This document shows, one piece after another, positions 44,295-52,494 of a stretch of 64,000 nucleotides of DNA. The stretch is from NCBI GenBank assembly GCA_050699515.1, contig JBOHFF010000152.1, positions 16,263 through 80,262 of the forward strand, read 5' to 3'. This DNA is from GCA-003244245 sp050699515 (GTDB lineage: Bacteria > Actinomycetota > Actinomycetes > Mycobacteriales > Pseudonocardiaceae). Under the pieces are notes generated by a model. That model was not told where the DNA came from. It made no database searches and worked only from the letters and a program-made list of their open reading frames with translations. The translations under genes and the position numbers were made by a program. Position 1 is the stretch's first letter, and each line of letters opens with the position of its first letter.

Positions 44295-44774
44295 TCACAG
44301 CGGCGGAGTCAGCTCCTTAAGTCCTTCCGGCGTCAGGTACCACAGCTTCGCGTTCTTTGAGGAGGTGGCCGTGCAGATCTCAGCGAGGTTCACCGAGACC
44401 AGCTCGACCAGCACGGCGACCTTAGCCTCACCGGGCAGATAGAACATATGCACTCCGGCACGACGGTACGCGGCCAGCTCAAAGCGACGCCGCATGATGT
44501 TCGTATCACGGTTGAGAACGGCCCACCCAGTCTTTGCTACCTTCTCTAACCACAGCTCGTCCGAGGCGCCCAGAGCGGCCTCCCGGGTCCCGAACAGCTC
44601 TGCGGGGGTGTGCACAACGTACTCAAGATCCACCAAGAATCTCCGCACCGACCGCGTGGTGATGTTTTCGTCGCAGTAAAACTCAGGCGGCGTGGCCCAG
44701 GAGGACGCGAGCGGCGGTTCGAACGTCCTCGACGGTAACTCCGTGCTCGGCCGCGACCGTCTCAGAGTTCTCAC
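44295..44774 (-). CDS. VapC45/PIN-like toxin of a type II TA pair
   Basis: The conserved part runs from EFYCDENITTRSVRRFLVDL (acidic D-E) through ELWLEKVAKTGWAVLNRDTN to RRRFELAAYRRAGVHMFYLP, a PIN-like fold found in the VapC45 type of ribonuclease toxin. It is about 125 residues beyond the antitoxin stop. No start codon lies close before it; the nearest is the GTG at 44774, which overlaps the end of the antitoxin by 92 bases, so the true start is uncertain. The order antitoxin first then toxin and the partner's DUF433 domain match the Mycobacterium tuberculosis VapB45/VapC45 pair (family knowledge). Confidence 0.7.
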   Translation of the reverse strand: MRTLRRSRPSTELPSRTFEPPLASSWATPPEFYCDENITTRSVRRFLVDLEYVVHTPAELFGTREAALGASDELWLEKVAKTGWAVLNRDTNIMRRRFELAAYRRAGVHMFYLPGEAKVAVLVELVSVNLAEICTATSSKNAKLWYLTPEGLKELTPPL

Positions 44775-45366
44775 CAGCCTTGATCATGTTGGCGATGTCG
44801 GCCATGCGTGCGCCACTCTTCACGAAAACCGGTTGGCCGAACATGTGGCGTGGACTCACGACGACCTCGGATGGCATCGCTGCCTGAAGCCTTAGCGACT
44901 CGGGCAGGTTGTCCTCGCCAAGCGTCAGGTACGTGAGGTAGTCCGCGACGATCTCCCGGATGACGTGCTGACCAGACCGTGCTTCGATCAGTCCCTCGCC
45001 GGCCTTCGTGCGGGAGAAGTCCCACAGCAGGTCAACGCCGTCGGTCGCGAGTTCCGGCGCCATGAGCACGTACTCGGCCCCGAACTGGCGCTTCAGCTCG
45101 TCCAGTCCCGGGCGGATCTTAGGAGGACGGACTCCGGCCCGCCGAAGCCCGCCAAGCACCCACGCTTCGGCAAGCGCGATGAACGGCACTGACGACTCAC
45201 AACGCGCGTCGCGATCGAGCATGTGCAGCAGCGGTGCGCCGTGTTCGTAGCCCCTTGCCCAACGTCGGAACGTCTGCTCAGGCAGGTCAATCAACCGGGC
45301 GGCCTCGCGGATGTCGTACAGGCCGGCAGACAGCCGCACATCATCAATCGCAGCCGACGAAGCCAT
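44683..45366 (-). CDS. DUF433-containing antitoxin, VapB45-like
   Basis: A 227-residue protein. The N-terminal MerR-like HTH reads YDIREAARLIDLPEQTFRRW ARGYEHG. The C-terminal DUF433 helical domain reads VVSPRHMFGQPVFVKSGARM then ADIANMIKAGENSETVAAEH GVTVEDVRTAARVL. This matches antitoxins of the VapB45 group, which bind their own promoter and block the PIN-like toxin encoded next. Upstream DNA is G+C-rich and gives no clear promoter. Its stop lies inside the toxin frame. Confidence 0.78.
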   Translation of the reverse strand: MASSAAIDDVRLSAGLYDIREAARLIDLPEQTFRRWARGYEHGAPLLHMLDRDARCESSVPFIALAEAWVLGGLRRAGVRPPKIRPGLDELKRQFGAEYVLMAPELATDGVDLLWDFSRTKAGEGLIEARSGQHVIREIVADYLTYLTLGEDNLPESLRLQAAMPSEVVVSPRHMFGQPVFVKSGARMADIANMIKAGENSETVAAEHGVTVEDVRTAARVLLGHAA

Positions 45367-45816
45367 GTGCCCACGTTAGCGTCCTACCCCGTCAACCTGC
45401 GGCTCCGACACCCAGAGCTGCGGCTAGAGGCCGGCGACGTCAATCTGTATTGCCGACGAACACGGCGGTTAAGCCCAACCCGCACCGCTCGCACAGCAGC
45501 AGCTGGCACTGCTGATCCCCAGCACTGCCGACTGCATCGCGAAGGCCCGCGCGTGGCTGGCCCGCTCAGCCGTGGTCGAGTGCGTCGTACCCTGCTCCCA
45601 GGACCCACCCAGATCCCCGGCTGGCCGCTGATCGAGCGAGGCCAGCGACTCGGCTCGAGCCAGAAGGAGTTGGAGGACGCCGGGATCGAACTCTCGTCGG
45701 TGGCCACCGATATCTGCTGCTCAGCACACCACTCTGGTTGCCACCGCGGGCTGCTATGTGGGACGCTGAATATCCGTTCGGGCAGGAGCGAGGCCATTCA
45801 GGACGAACAAGCCGCG
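45367..45816. other. No convincing gene
   Basis: About 450 bases between the antitoxin start and the eCIS-motif gene. Frames on both strands are proline/arginine-rich shadows. The frame of the next gene is open through it but has no recognisable content. It probably carries promoters. Confidence 0.4.
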
Positions 45817-46455
45817 ATGGAGCAGAGAATGCGATCAAAAGCGCAGCCGCACGACAGGGAGGGCTCGCTGGCCGGCCACCGGCAGTCATCGCCGCGGAAG
45901 GCGGCGGACGTTCGATGCGGCGCCATTCAGCGGTCCATCGCTGGCATTCGTTTCCTCACGCCGCCGGACATGATCCAACTGCAGCGTGCGGTGGGCAACC
46001 GGGCTGTGAGCCGCATGCTTGCGGGAGCTGGATCGTCGCGTCACGAGTCCGCAGTAGTCCAGCGATGGCCTGAGATAAAGAGCACGAGCGGCACATTCAC
46101 CTATACCTTGGGCCTCGAGTTTCGAGACAAACACGTAGCGAATGATTTGGTTGCAGCGAAGAAAAAGGCGCAGCAATACTACGACCCCATGCATGAGAAC
46201 CCTCACAACGCTGCAGTCACCGTCATCGACTGGGGGTCATTGAAAAAGGTAACCCATGCGGATGAGGCAACGGCGAAGGGCGCGTACCACTGGTCGTTGG
46301 TGATCGACGTGGACGCAGTCATGATGGGGCCGAGTGGTAGTCGTGGGGCCAGTGGAGATCCGGGAGCGCTAGAGACCATCTCGGCTGTTGTCGTAAGTGG
46401 CTACAGCGCTGGCCCACATTCGGGCAAGATCACGCACGTGGCAGCCAGCCAGTGA
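45817..46455 (+). CDS. Lone effector-like protein with an eCIS/DUF4157-type N-terminal motif
   Basis: A 212-residue protein from ATG 45817. Residues about 47-68 (LTPPDMIQLQRAVGNRAVSR ML) match the LQRxxGNxAVxRLL motif that precedes toxin tails of extracellular contractile injection system effectors in actinobacteria. The tail (about 80-212) has FTYTLGLEFRDKHVANDLVA, NAAVTVIDWGSLKKV and AYHWSLVIDVDAV, which I cannot assign. No injection-system structural gene is in the window. The frame is open upstream to 45223 without content. It may be an orphan effector loaded by a system elsewhere. Confidence 0.6.
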   Translation: MEQRMRSKAQPHDREGSLAGHRQSSPRKAADVRCGAIQRSIAGIRFLTPPDMIQLQRAVGNRAVSRMLAGAGSSRHESAVVQRWPEIKSTSGTFTYTLGLEFRDKHVANDLVAAKKKAQQYYDPMHENPHNAAVTVIDWGSLKKVTHADEATAKGAYHWSLVIDVDAVMMGPSGSRGASGDPGALETISAVVVSGYSAGPHSGKITHVAASQ

Positions 46456-46519
46456 ACGGGTAATTGCGCGACTGGTGTTGTTGCGTCTGGCTGGGTGACA
46501 TTGCTCAGCGCGTGGCGGC

Positions 46520-46846
46520 TCATCTCCGGCCGGAGATGATCGATTCTAGGTGCGCGACGCGCTGGTGGGCGGCTTCGAGTTGGCGCTCCAGGCTGACGAT
46601 GCGGATGGCGGCGATCAGCGGCATGTTCACGTCGAGCAGCTCACGCACCCGTAGGGCCAGGGTGAGCTCGGCGCGGGAGTAGCGGCGTTGCCCACCGGTG
46701 GAGCGATTCGGGGTGAGCAACCCCGCCGCATCGAGGCTGCGCAGGAAGGCTGTCTGGACGCCGAGCAGGTCCGCGGCCAGACCTATGGTGTACGCCGGGT
46801 AGTCGTCGTCATCGAGTTTGCTCGGTCTACGCCGTGGTTGCGTCAA
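46520..46846 (-). CDS. MerR-type regulator, HspR-like
   Basis: A 108-residue MerR-family protein: YTIGLAADLLGVQTAFLRSL then DAAGLLTPNRSTGGQRRYSR (HTH and wing) and ELTLALRVRELLDVNMPLIA (dimerisation helix start). This is the short HspR-like type. It is divergent from the small heat-shock gene at 47134, as in other actinobacteria where HspR-type repressors control chaperone genes via HAIR elements. A half-conserved HAIR-like site is seen in the shared spacer. Confidence 0.78.
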   Translation of the reverse strand: MTQPRRRPSKLDDDDYPAYTIGLAADLLGVQTAFLRSLDAAGLLTPNRSTGGQRRYSRAELTLALRVRELLDVNMPLIAAIRIVSLERQLEAAHQRVAHLESIISGRR

Positions 46847-46993
46847 CCTGATCTCCGGAGGCTGGATGCAACGATGTTACAGCAGGTGATCACGATTTTC
46901 ATCCTCCCGCTGCGCTGTAGCGGTCCGGCCGCTCAGGGATCTTGGCAGTCATACGGCTGGCCCCTCAACGCTGTCTACGCTGCTCACGAGAAT

Positions 46994-47014
46994 CTTGAGT
47001 CAACCAGTAGCAAG
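46994..47014. promoter_or_regulatory. HAIR-like element (half conserved)
   Basis: CTTGAGT, seven bases, then TAGCAAG, compared with the HspR HAIR consensus CTTGAGT-N7-ACTCAAG: the left half is perfect and the right half keeps CAAG. It sits about 120 bases before the hsp20 start and between the divergent genes, the expected location. Confidence 0.4.
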
Positions 47015-47133
47015 AAAAGTGATCTGAGGGGAACAGGCTTGTGCCACCGTGCGTTGGCACAAGTGTCACTGCGTTGAGGTAGCAGTGCAGAGAAGATCGC
47101 GTCGTGACTGACGCCTTGGAAGGAGAGACCACG

Positions 47134-47565
47134 ATGCTGATGCGTACTGACCCGTTCCGGGAGCTGGACCGCCTGACCCATGCGCTGTTCGGCACCAACG
47201 GCACCAGGTCGCACCCGGCGATCATGCCGATGGACGCCTACCGCCAGGACGGGCAGTTCATCGTGCACTTCGACCTGCCCGGGGTCGACCCGTCCTCGAT
47301 TGACATCAACGTCGAGCGCAACGTGCTCACCGTCAAGGCCGAGCGCAAGCCGACCTACGGCGAGGACATCGAGCTGCAGGCCGGCGAGCGGCCTCGCGGC
47401 ACGTTCAGCCGGCAGCTGTTCCTCGGCGACACGCTGGACACCGACCGTGTCGAGGCCGGCTACGACGCCGGGGTGCTGACCCTACGCATCCCCGTCGCCG
47501 AGAAGGCCAAGTCCCGCAAGATCGAGATCACGGCACCCGGTGCGGCCAAAGAGATCAACGTCTGA
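47134..47565 (+). CDS. Small heat-shock protein (Hsp20/alpha-crystallin)
   Basis: A 143-residue cytosolic holdase chaperone. Start LMRTDPFRELDRLTHALFG; alpha-crystallin domain MDAYRQDGQFIVHFDLPGVD then SIDINVERNVLTVKAERKPT (beta-strands), GTFSRQLFLGDTLDTDRVEA and the signature AGYDAGVLTLRIPVAEKAK, ending KIEITAP. It keeps unfolding proteins soluble for refolding by other chaperones. AAGGAGAG precedes ATG 47134. It is divergent from an HspR-like MerR gene that probably represses it until heat stress. Confidence 0.92.
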   Translation: MLMRTDPFRELDRLTHALFGTNGTRSHPAIMPMDAYRQDGQFIVHFDLPGVDPSSIDINVERNVLTVKAERKPTYGEDIELQAGERPRGTFSRQLFLGDTLDTDRVEAGYDAGVLTLRIPVAEKAKSRKIEITAPGAAKEINV

Positions 47566-47672
47566 TCCGGTAAGCGCCACGCACCGATCGGGCTACTTCG
47601 GGGCGTCCCACCTGAGTGGGGCGCCCCGAGACTATTCTGCGGTCGGTGCGGGATCAGAGCGAGTGCGACGAC

Positions 47673-48110
47673 GTGACAGTCCGCGCGGTGGGCGACGTGG
47701 TGCGAACACTCGGGCTGTCTGTCCTGCTTGGAGCGGGACTGGTCGCGTGTGGCAGTGTCAACCCGCCGGCCGCGCCGTCCCTGGGCTCTTCCGTCACTGC
47801 GTCCTCGCCGTCATCGGCAAGCCCAGCCGCTCGGCCCTCGGCAAGCTCTCCCCCAGTGGGTTCGTCAGAGAGTTGGACGATGCCCGATCTTGTGGGCTCG
47901 AACCTGCAAGATGCCCAGGACGCGGTGCAGAGGCTGACGGGATTCGCCATCCCGGTGACGAGATCGCACGACGCGACGGGCGCCGGCCGCCGGCAGGTGT
48001 TGGACCGGAACTGGAAGGTCTGCTCCCAGAACGTGCCGGTGGGTCGCACCATCGATGCCGGCACCCGCATCGACTTCGGTGCGGTCAAGTTTGACGAGCG
48101 TTGCCCGTAA
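47673..48110 (+). CDS. PASTA-domain lipoprotein
   Basis: A 145-residue exported protein from GTG 47673: signal peptide with lipobox LVAC, a Ser/Ala/Pro linker (about 45 residues), then one PASTA domain (WTMPDLVGSNLQDAQDAVQR ... GRTIDAGTRIDFGAVKF). PASTA domains bind peptidoglycan or beta-lactams in kinases and PBPs; here the domain stands alone on a lipid anchor. It is monocistronic, with no partner seen. Confidence 0.75.
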   Translation: MTVRAVGDVVRTLGLSVLLGAGLVACGSVNPPAAPSLGSSVTASSPSSASPAARPSASSPPVGSSESWTMPDLVGSNLQDAQDAVQRLTGFAIPVTRSHDATGAGRRQVLDRNWKVCSQNVPVGRTIDAGTRIDFGAVKFDERCP

Positions 48111-48223
48111 CACCGTGGTCGTCCCGGAACCGGCGCCCGATGTGATGTGCGGCAATTTCTCGGCGCAAGTATCTGCGAAGGCGCGTGCTGTCTCTATCTC
48201 AGTTGCGGTGAGGTGATGCTCGG

Positions 48224-50233
48224 ATGTCGGCGACGGTGTATGACGCGTGGCTGTCCGGCGCTGGCGGGGAGGCACCGAGTGGTGCGACGTTTCAGGCGCT
48301 CGGCCCGATGTCGGTGCGGCTCGCGGACCAGCCGGTGCGGCTACGGGGTGCGCGGCATCGTGAGGTGCTGGCCCGGCTGCTGATCGCCCGGGGCCGCGTC
48401 GTTCCCGTCGATCGGCTGATCGATGACCTGTGGCCGGAGCAGCCACCGCAGCGGGCCTTAGCCGCGATCCAGACCTTCGTCTCCCAGCTGCGGCGCGCCC
48501 TCGAGCCGGACCGGGCACCTCGGGCACCCGGCCGGATGCTGGTCACCGAACCACCCGGCTACGCGCTGCGCGTTGACGCCGACGCCGTCGACGTCTGGCG
48601 GCTGGAGCGCCTGGTGCGGGAGGCCGGCGCGCTGCTCGACGCCGGCCAGCCCGCCGAGGCCCGCGACCGGGCCGACGCCGCACTCGTGCTCTGCCGGGGA
48701 CCGGCCTTCGCCGAGTTCGCCGACGCGCCGTGGGCGCGCGCCGAGGCCGACCGCGCCGAGGAGTTCCGGTTGCTCGCACTCGAGCGCCGGGCGCAGGCCG
48801 ACCTGCAACTGGGTCGAGCGCCGGATGTCACCACCGACCTGGAAGCGCACGCAGCCGAGTACCCGCTGCGCGAGGAGGCCTGGCGCCTGCTCGCCATCGC
48901 GCATTACGCCTCGGGCCGGCAAGGCGACGCGTTGGAGGTACTGCGCCGCGCGCGGCGCGCGCTACGTGGCGAGCTGGGAGTGGACCCCGGCCCGGGACTG
49001 CGGCAGCTGGAGCAGGACATTCTCGCTCAAGTCGAGCACCTCGCCCCGGCAGCGGCCGGGGTGTCGATTGCCCAGCTGCCCGCACCGCCGCCCGCCCACC
49101 CGGACGGCTTCGTGGGGCGCGAAGCTGAGCTCAGCGCGCTGCGCGCCGACTGCGACGCCGCCGCTGGTGGGTGCGGTGGCCTGGTGCTGATCTACGGTGA
49201 GGCCGGAGCCGGCAAGTCCGCGCTGGCCCGGCGGCTGGTGTCCAGCGTGTCCCAGCAGGGCTGGCATACCGCCGTCGGACGGTGCTCGCACGGGGAAGGC
49301 GCACCGGCCGGCTGGCCGTGGGCCGAGGTGCTCAGCGCCCTGGCCGCCGAGAACCCACCTCCGACCGAGCTCGCCGAACCGCTGCACCGGATGCTGAGCC
49401 AGGGCTGTGCACCGGTGGCGGGTGATCCCGCGGTGGCGCGCTTCCAGTTGCACCGGGCGGTCGCGTCTTACCTGGCAAGGGTGGCCCGGCAACGACCAGT
49501 GCTCGTCGTGCTCGATGACCTGCACGACGCCGACGGCGAGACGCTCGCCCTGCTGGCCCGGCTCGCTGCGGAGCTGGCCGATGAGCCGGTTCTGCTGGTC
49601 GCGACCCTACATGAGGGTGAAGGGTCCGACCGGCTGGGCGGCGTGCTCGCCGAGCTGGCCCGCCAGCTGCCTCGGCGCCTGCGCCTCACCGGACTCGACG
49701 ATCTCGCGGTCGGCGAGTTGGTGCGGGCGGTCTGTACCCGACCGGTCGATGAGGAGACGATCACGTCGGTGGCCCGGCGCACCGGCGGGAACCCCTTCTT
49801 CGTCACCGAGACCGCCCGCCTGCTCGACGCCGAGGGCCCAGCTGCGGCCACCACCGTCGTTCCGGCCGGGGTGCGCGAGGTGCTGGCGCGGCGCATCGCC
49901 CGGTTGCCTGGCGTGTCTCGCACCATGCTCAGCCACGCTGCGGTGATCGGGCTGCGGATCGACGTCGATGTGCTCATCGAGCTCGCCGGCGGCGACGCTG
50001 ATGCCGTGCTGGAGGGTATCGAGCCGGCGCTGCTGGCCGGCCTGGTCATCGAGCCGGATACCGGCCGGCTGGAGTTCGCCCACGCGCTGGTCCGCGACGT
50101 GCTCTACGAGCAGCTCTCGCGGCTGCGCCGGGCGCGGCTGCACGCCCGGGTGGCGGCCGCGCTGGGCCCGCAGCAGATCGATCAGTGGGACAGCCGTGGC
50201 TACGATGCCAGCCACTGGAGGGAAACGACATGA
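48224..50233 (+). CDS. SARP/AfsR-type regulator with STAND ATPase, C-terminally truncated
   Basis: A 669-residue regulator. The N-terminal OmpR-type winged helix reads FQALGPMSVRLADQPVRLRG then HREVLARLLIARGRVVPVDR and LIDDLWPEQPPQRALAAIQT. A BTAD helical domain follows (DVWRLERLVREAGALLDAGQ to about residue 265). The ATPase has Walker A YGEAGAGKSALARRL and RPVLVVLDDLHDADG. The usual long TPR region after the ATPase is missing: after ARVAAALGPQQIDQW the sequence runs into the leader of the hemerythrin gene and stops. It is a truncation or fusion product; the DNA-binding part remains whole. The start has no strong ribosome-binding site. Confidence 0.82.
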   Translation: MSATVYDAWLSGAGGEAPSGATFQALGPMSVRLADQPVRLRGARHREVLARLLIARGRVVPVDRLIDDLWPEQPPQRALAAIQTFVSQLRRALEPDRAPRAPGRMLVTEPPGYALRVDADAVDVWRLERLVREAGALLDAGQPAEARDRADAALVLCRGPAFAEFADAPWARAEADRAEEFRLLALERRAQADLQLGRAPDVTTDLEAHAAEYPLREEAWRLLAIAHYASGRQGDALEVLRRARRALRGELGVDPGPGLRQLEQDILAQVEHLAPAAAGVSIAQLPAPPPAHPDGFVGREAELSALRADCDAAAGGCGGLVLIYGEAGAGKSALARRLVSSVSQQGWHTAVGRCSHGEGAPAGWPWAEVLSALAAENPPPTELAEPLHRMLSQGCAPVAGDPAVARFQLHRAVASYLARVARQRPVLVVLDDLHDADGETLALLARLAAELADEPVLLVATLHEGEGSDRLGGVLAELARQLPRRLRLTGLDDLAVGELVRAVCTRPVDEETITSVARRTGGNPFFVTETARLLDAEGPAAATTVVPAGVREVLARRIARLPGVSRTMLSHAAVIGLRIDVDVLIELAGGDADAVLEGIEPALLAGLVIEPDTGRLEFAHALVRDVLYEQLSRLRRARLHARVAAALGPQQIDQWDSRGYDASHWRETT

Positions 50234-50919
50234 TCACACAAGTGAGCGTGACCCCGCGACAGCCAGATGAGCCCGAGGTGGATCACACTGCGGTGCTGCT
50301 CGTCCATCGCGCGATGCTCACCGACGCGGCCCGCTTCACGGTGCTGCTCACCGACCTGGCGCAGACCGGCGAGCCGATCGGACCCCGGCGTGCCGCCGCG
50401 ATCCGCCATTACCTCGTCGTCTTCGGCACCGAGCTGCACGAGCATCACAGCCGGGAGGACGACATCGCCTGGCCCGTGATCGCTGCGTCGGCCGGGGCCG
50501 CGGTCGACCTGGCGCCGCTGACAGAGGATCACACCGTCCTCGCCCCGTTGATCGACACCGTGGTGACGACCGCGCACGCGTTCGCCGCCGACCCGGCTGC
50601 TCACCTGCGGCCCTTGGCGATCAGCATGCGCGAGCTCTCCGATCTGCTGCACGAGCACATCCCCGAGGAGGAGCGCGACGTACTGCCGGTGATCTCCCGT
50701 TACGTGTCGGTCAGGGACTGGGGAGCCGCTGAGCAGCAGATGCAAGCCGGCATGAGATTCCGGCAGCTGGCGTGGGCACTGCCCTGGATGGAGAGTGTCG
50801 CCACCCCCCAGGAGCTGGCGTCGGTGCTGGCCAAGGGCGGGCGGGTGTTCCGGATCCTGCTCGCGCTGACCCGCGGCGGCTACCGCCGCCGGGAACGGCT
50901 GATCTTCGGCACGGATTGA
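50230..50919 (+). CDS. Hemerythrin-like (HHE) protein, copy 1
   Basis: A 229-residue four-helix-bundle protein with HHE metal ligands: ELHEHHSREDDIAWPVIAA, EDHTVLAPLID and LHEHIPEEERDVLPVISRYV. These bind a di-iron centre that can hold oxygen or sense redox state. The C-terminal tail TRGGYRRRERLIFG is basic. It starts at ATG 50230 behind GGAGGG and overlaps the end of the truncated SARP gene. About 70 percent similar to copy 2 immediately downstream. Confidence 0.85.
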   Translation: MITQVSVTPRQPDEPEVDHTAVLLVHRAMLTDAARFTVLLTDLAQTGEPIGPRRAAAIRHYLVVFGTELHEHHSREDDIAWPVIAASAGAAVDLAPLTEDHTVLAPLIDTVVTTAHAFAADPAAHLRPLAISMRELSDLLHEHIPEEERDVLPVISRYVSVRDWGAAEQQMQAGMRFRQLAWALPWMESVATPQELASVLAKGGRVFRILLALTRGGYRRRERLIFGTD

Positions 50920-51021
50920 CGAGCCGGCACAGTCCGGCAGGCCCACTGAACAGCACTGTTCAGCCGTTGCTCAGTGGCTGATCGCATCCTGGTTATGGAG
51001 CTCCATCAGGAAGGACAAACC

Positions 51022-51720
51022 ATGATCACACAGCTGAGTGTGACCCCGCGCCGGCCGGGTGATCCGCAGGTGGACAACACCGCGGTGCTGCTGATACATC
51101 GCGCGGTGCTCGTTGACGCAGCCCGCTTCACAGTGCTGCTCACCGATCTCGCCCAGGCCGGCACGCCGATCGAGCCCCGGCGGGCCACCGCGATCCGGGA
51201 TTACCTCGTCATGCTCGGCATTGAATTGCATGAGCACCACAGTTGTGAGGACGACGTCGCGTGGCCGATGATCGCCGCATCGGCCGGTGCCGTGGCCGAT
51301 CTGGCGCCGCTCACCCAGGAGCACACCGCGCTCGCGTCGCTGATCGATATGGTGATGCGGGTCGCGGATGCGTTCGCCGCCGACCCGGCCGCGCATGTGC
51401 AGTGCCTGGCGGTCAGCCTGCAGGAGCTCTCCGGTCTGTTGCACGAACACATCCCCGGCGAGGAACGCCACGTGTTCCCCATTATTTCTCATTACGTCTC
51501 GGTCCCGGACTGGGAAACCGCTGAGCGCGAGATGCTCGCCGGGCTGAGCTTGCGGCACCTGGCCTGGTTGTGGCCTTGGATGGAGCGTTTCGCCGGCCCG
51601 GAGGAGCTGGAGTACGTGCTGGCCAGGAGTGGGCTGGTCTCCCGGCTGCTGCTCGCGCTGACCCGCGGCGGCTACCGCCGCCGGGAACAGTTGATCTTTG
51701 GCCCGGATGCCCTCCGGTAG
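51022..51720 (+). CDS. Hemerythrin-like (HHE) protein, copy 2
   Basis: A 232-residue tandem paralog of copy 1: the same opening MITQLSVTPRRPGDPQVDNT, ligands LHEHHSCEDDVAWPMIAA, QEHTALASLIDMV and LHEHIPGEERHVFPIISHYV, tail TRGGYRRREQLIFG. The AGGACAAAC before ATG 51022 is the ribosome-binding region. The copies differ in the second metal loop (SREDD versus SCEDD), the Cys being unusual. They likely form one transcript. Confidence 0.85.
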   Translation: MITQLSVTPRRPGDPQVDNTAVLLIHRAVLVDAARFTVLLTDLAQAGTPIEPRRATAIRDYLVMLGIELHEHHSCEDDVAWPMIAASAGAVADLAPLTQEHTALASLIDMVMRVADAFAADPAAHVQCLAVSLQELSGLLHEHIPGEERHVFPIISHYVSVPDWETAEREMLAGLSLRHLAWLWPWMERFAGPEELEYVLARSGLVSRLLLALTRGGYRRREQLIFGPDALR

Positions 51721-51738
51721 GCAGCGAATTCTCCTGAG

Positions 51739-51933
51739 GTGGGGCCGGAGGGTTACGCCGGTCATGTGACCTTCTACGTCGGGGTGCCCGACGTCGAGGC
51801 TGCGCTGGCCCAGGCGGAGAGCCTCGGCGGGTCGCGGATGATGGGCCCGGAAAAGGTCATGGAAGACGTCGAGATCGGCCTGTTCCAGGACCCCGAGGGG
51901 CACCTGATCGGCGTGGTCAAGACCCCGGAGTAG
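51739..51933 (+). pseudogene. C-terminal fragment of a VOC-family protein
   Basis: GYAGHVTFYVGVPDVEAALA then QAESLGGSRMMGPEKV and GLFQDPEGHLIGVVKTP is the second half of a VOC fold, ending in the metal-region phrase DPEGHLIGVV. The first half is absent and translation would need a GTG in the middle of the fold (51739). A relic next to the hemerythrin pair. Confidence 0.65.
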
Positions 51934-51968
51934 AGCTGACCCGGCGGTAATGCCCTCGGGCAGCCGGC

Positions 51969-52307
51969 TCATTCCTGAGAGGCGCTCGACCTCTCGGAAC
52001 GGACCTGTGGGAGATGTTTGATCAATTCCTCAACGAACGCTGGCCCGTACGAGCGGATGAGGTACTCCATAATCGCGGTGCGGGTCGTCCCGTAAGTGAG
52101 GTACTCCTCGACTCCGTCGATGGTCATGCCGGCGGCGGGACTGACCAGCAAGCACCTGAGCTGATCGCCGCTGCCATCGGCGATCGTGGCCAGCCAGTAC
52201 AAGTCGTCGGTATCGGGCTCGCGCTGCGGGGACCTCATCAACATGAGGCCTTGTCGCATGGCCATGCGACGGAGCCGGTTCTCCCGGCTCTCGTCATCGC
52301 AACGCAT
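51969..52307 (-). CDS. Conserved hypothetical protein, about 112 residues
   Basis: From ATG 52307: ESRENRLRRMAMRQGLMLMR then SPQREPDTDDLYWLATIADG, a phrase common in small actinobacterial proteins with no assigned function, followed by TIDGVEEYLTYGTTRTAIME and a helical end FVEELIKHLPQ. No signal or TM. The frame extends a little upstream to 52346. Not in an operon. Confidence 0.6.
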   Translation of the reverse strand: MRCDDESRENRLRRMAMRQGLMLMRSPQREPDTDDLYWLATIADGSGDQLRCLLVSPAAGMTIDGVEEYLTYGTTRTAIMEYLIRSYGPAFVEELIKHLPQVRSERSSASQE

Positions 52308-52494
52308 GATCCACTCCCGCAGCGGAATGTATTCAGGTCGGAACACCGTTGCTCATGTTCCTGCCATCCGCCTTTGTACGCTTGTTCATTCGCGCGAAAA
52401 GGTCCCAGACGACGTCGTTCGTCGGTGGGCGGTCGGTCCAGCGGCAGCGTTCACTCGTTGTTGGTCTGCGGTTAGCAGCGCGGGCCCCTACCTG

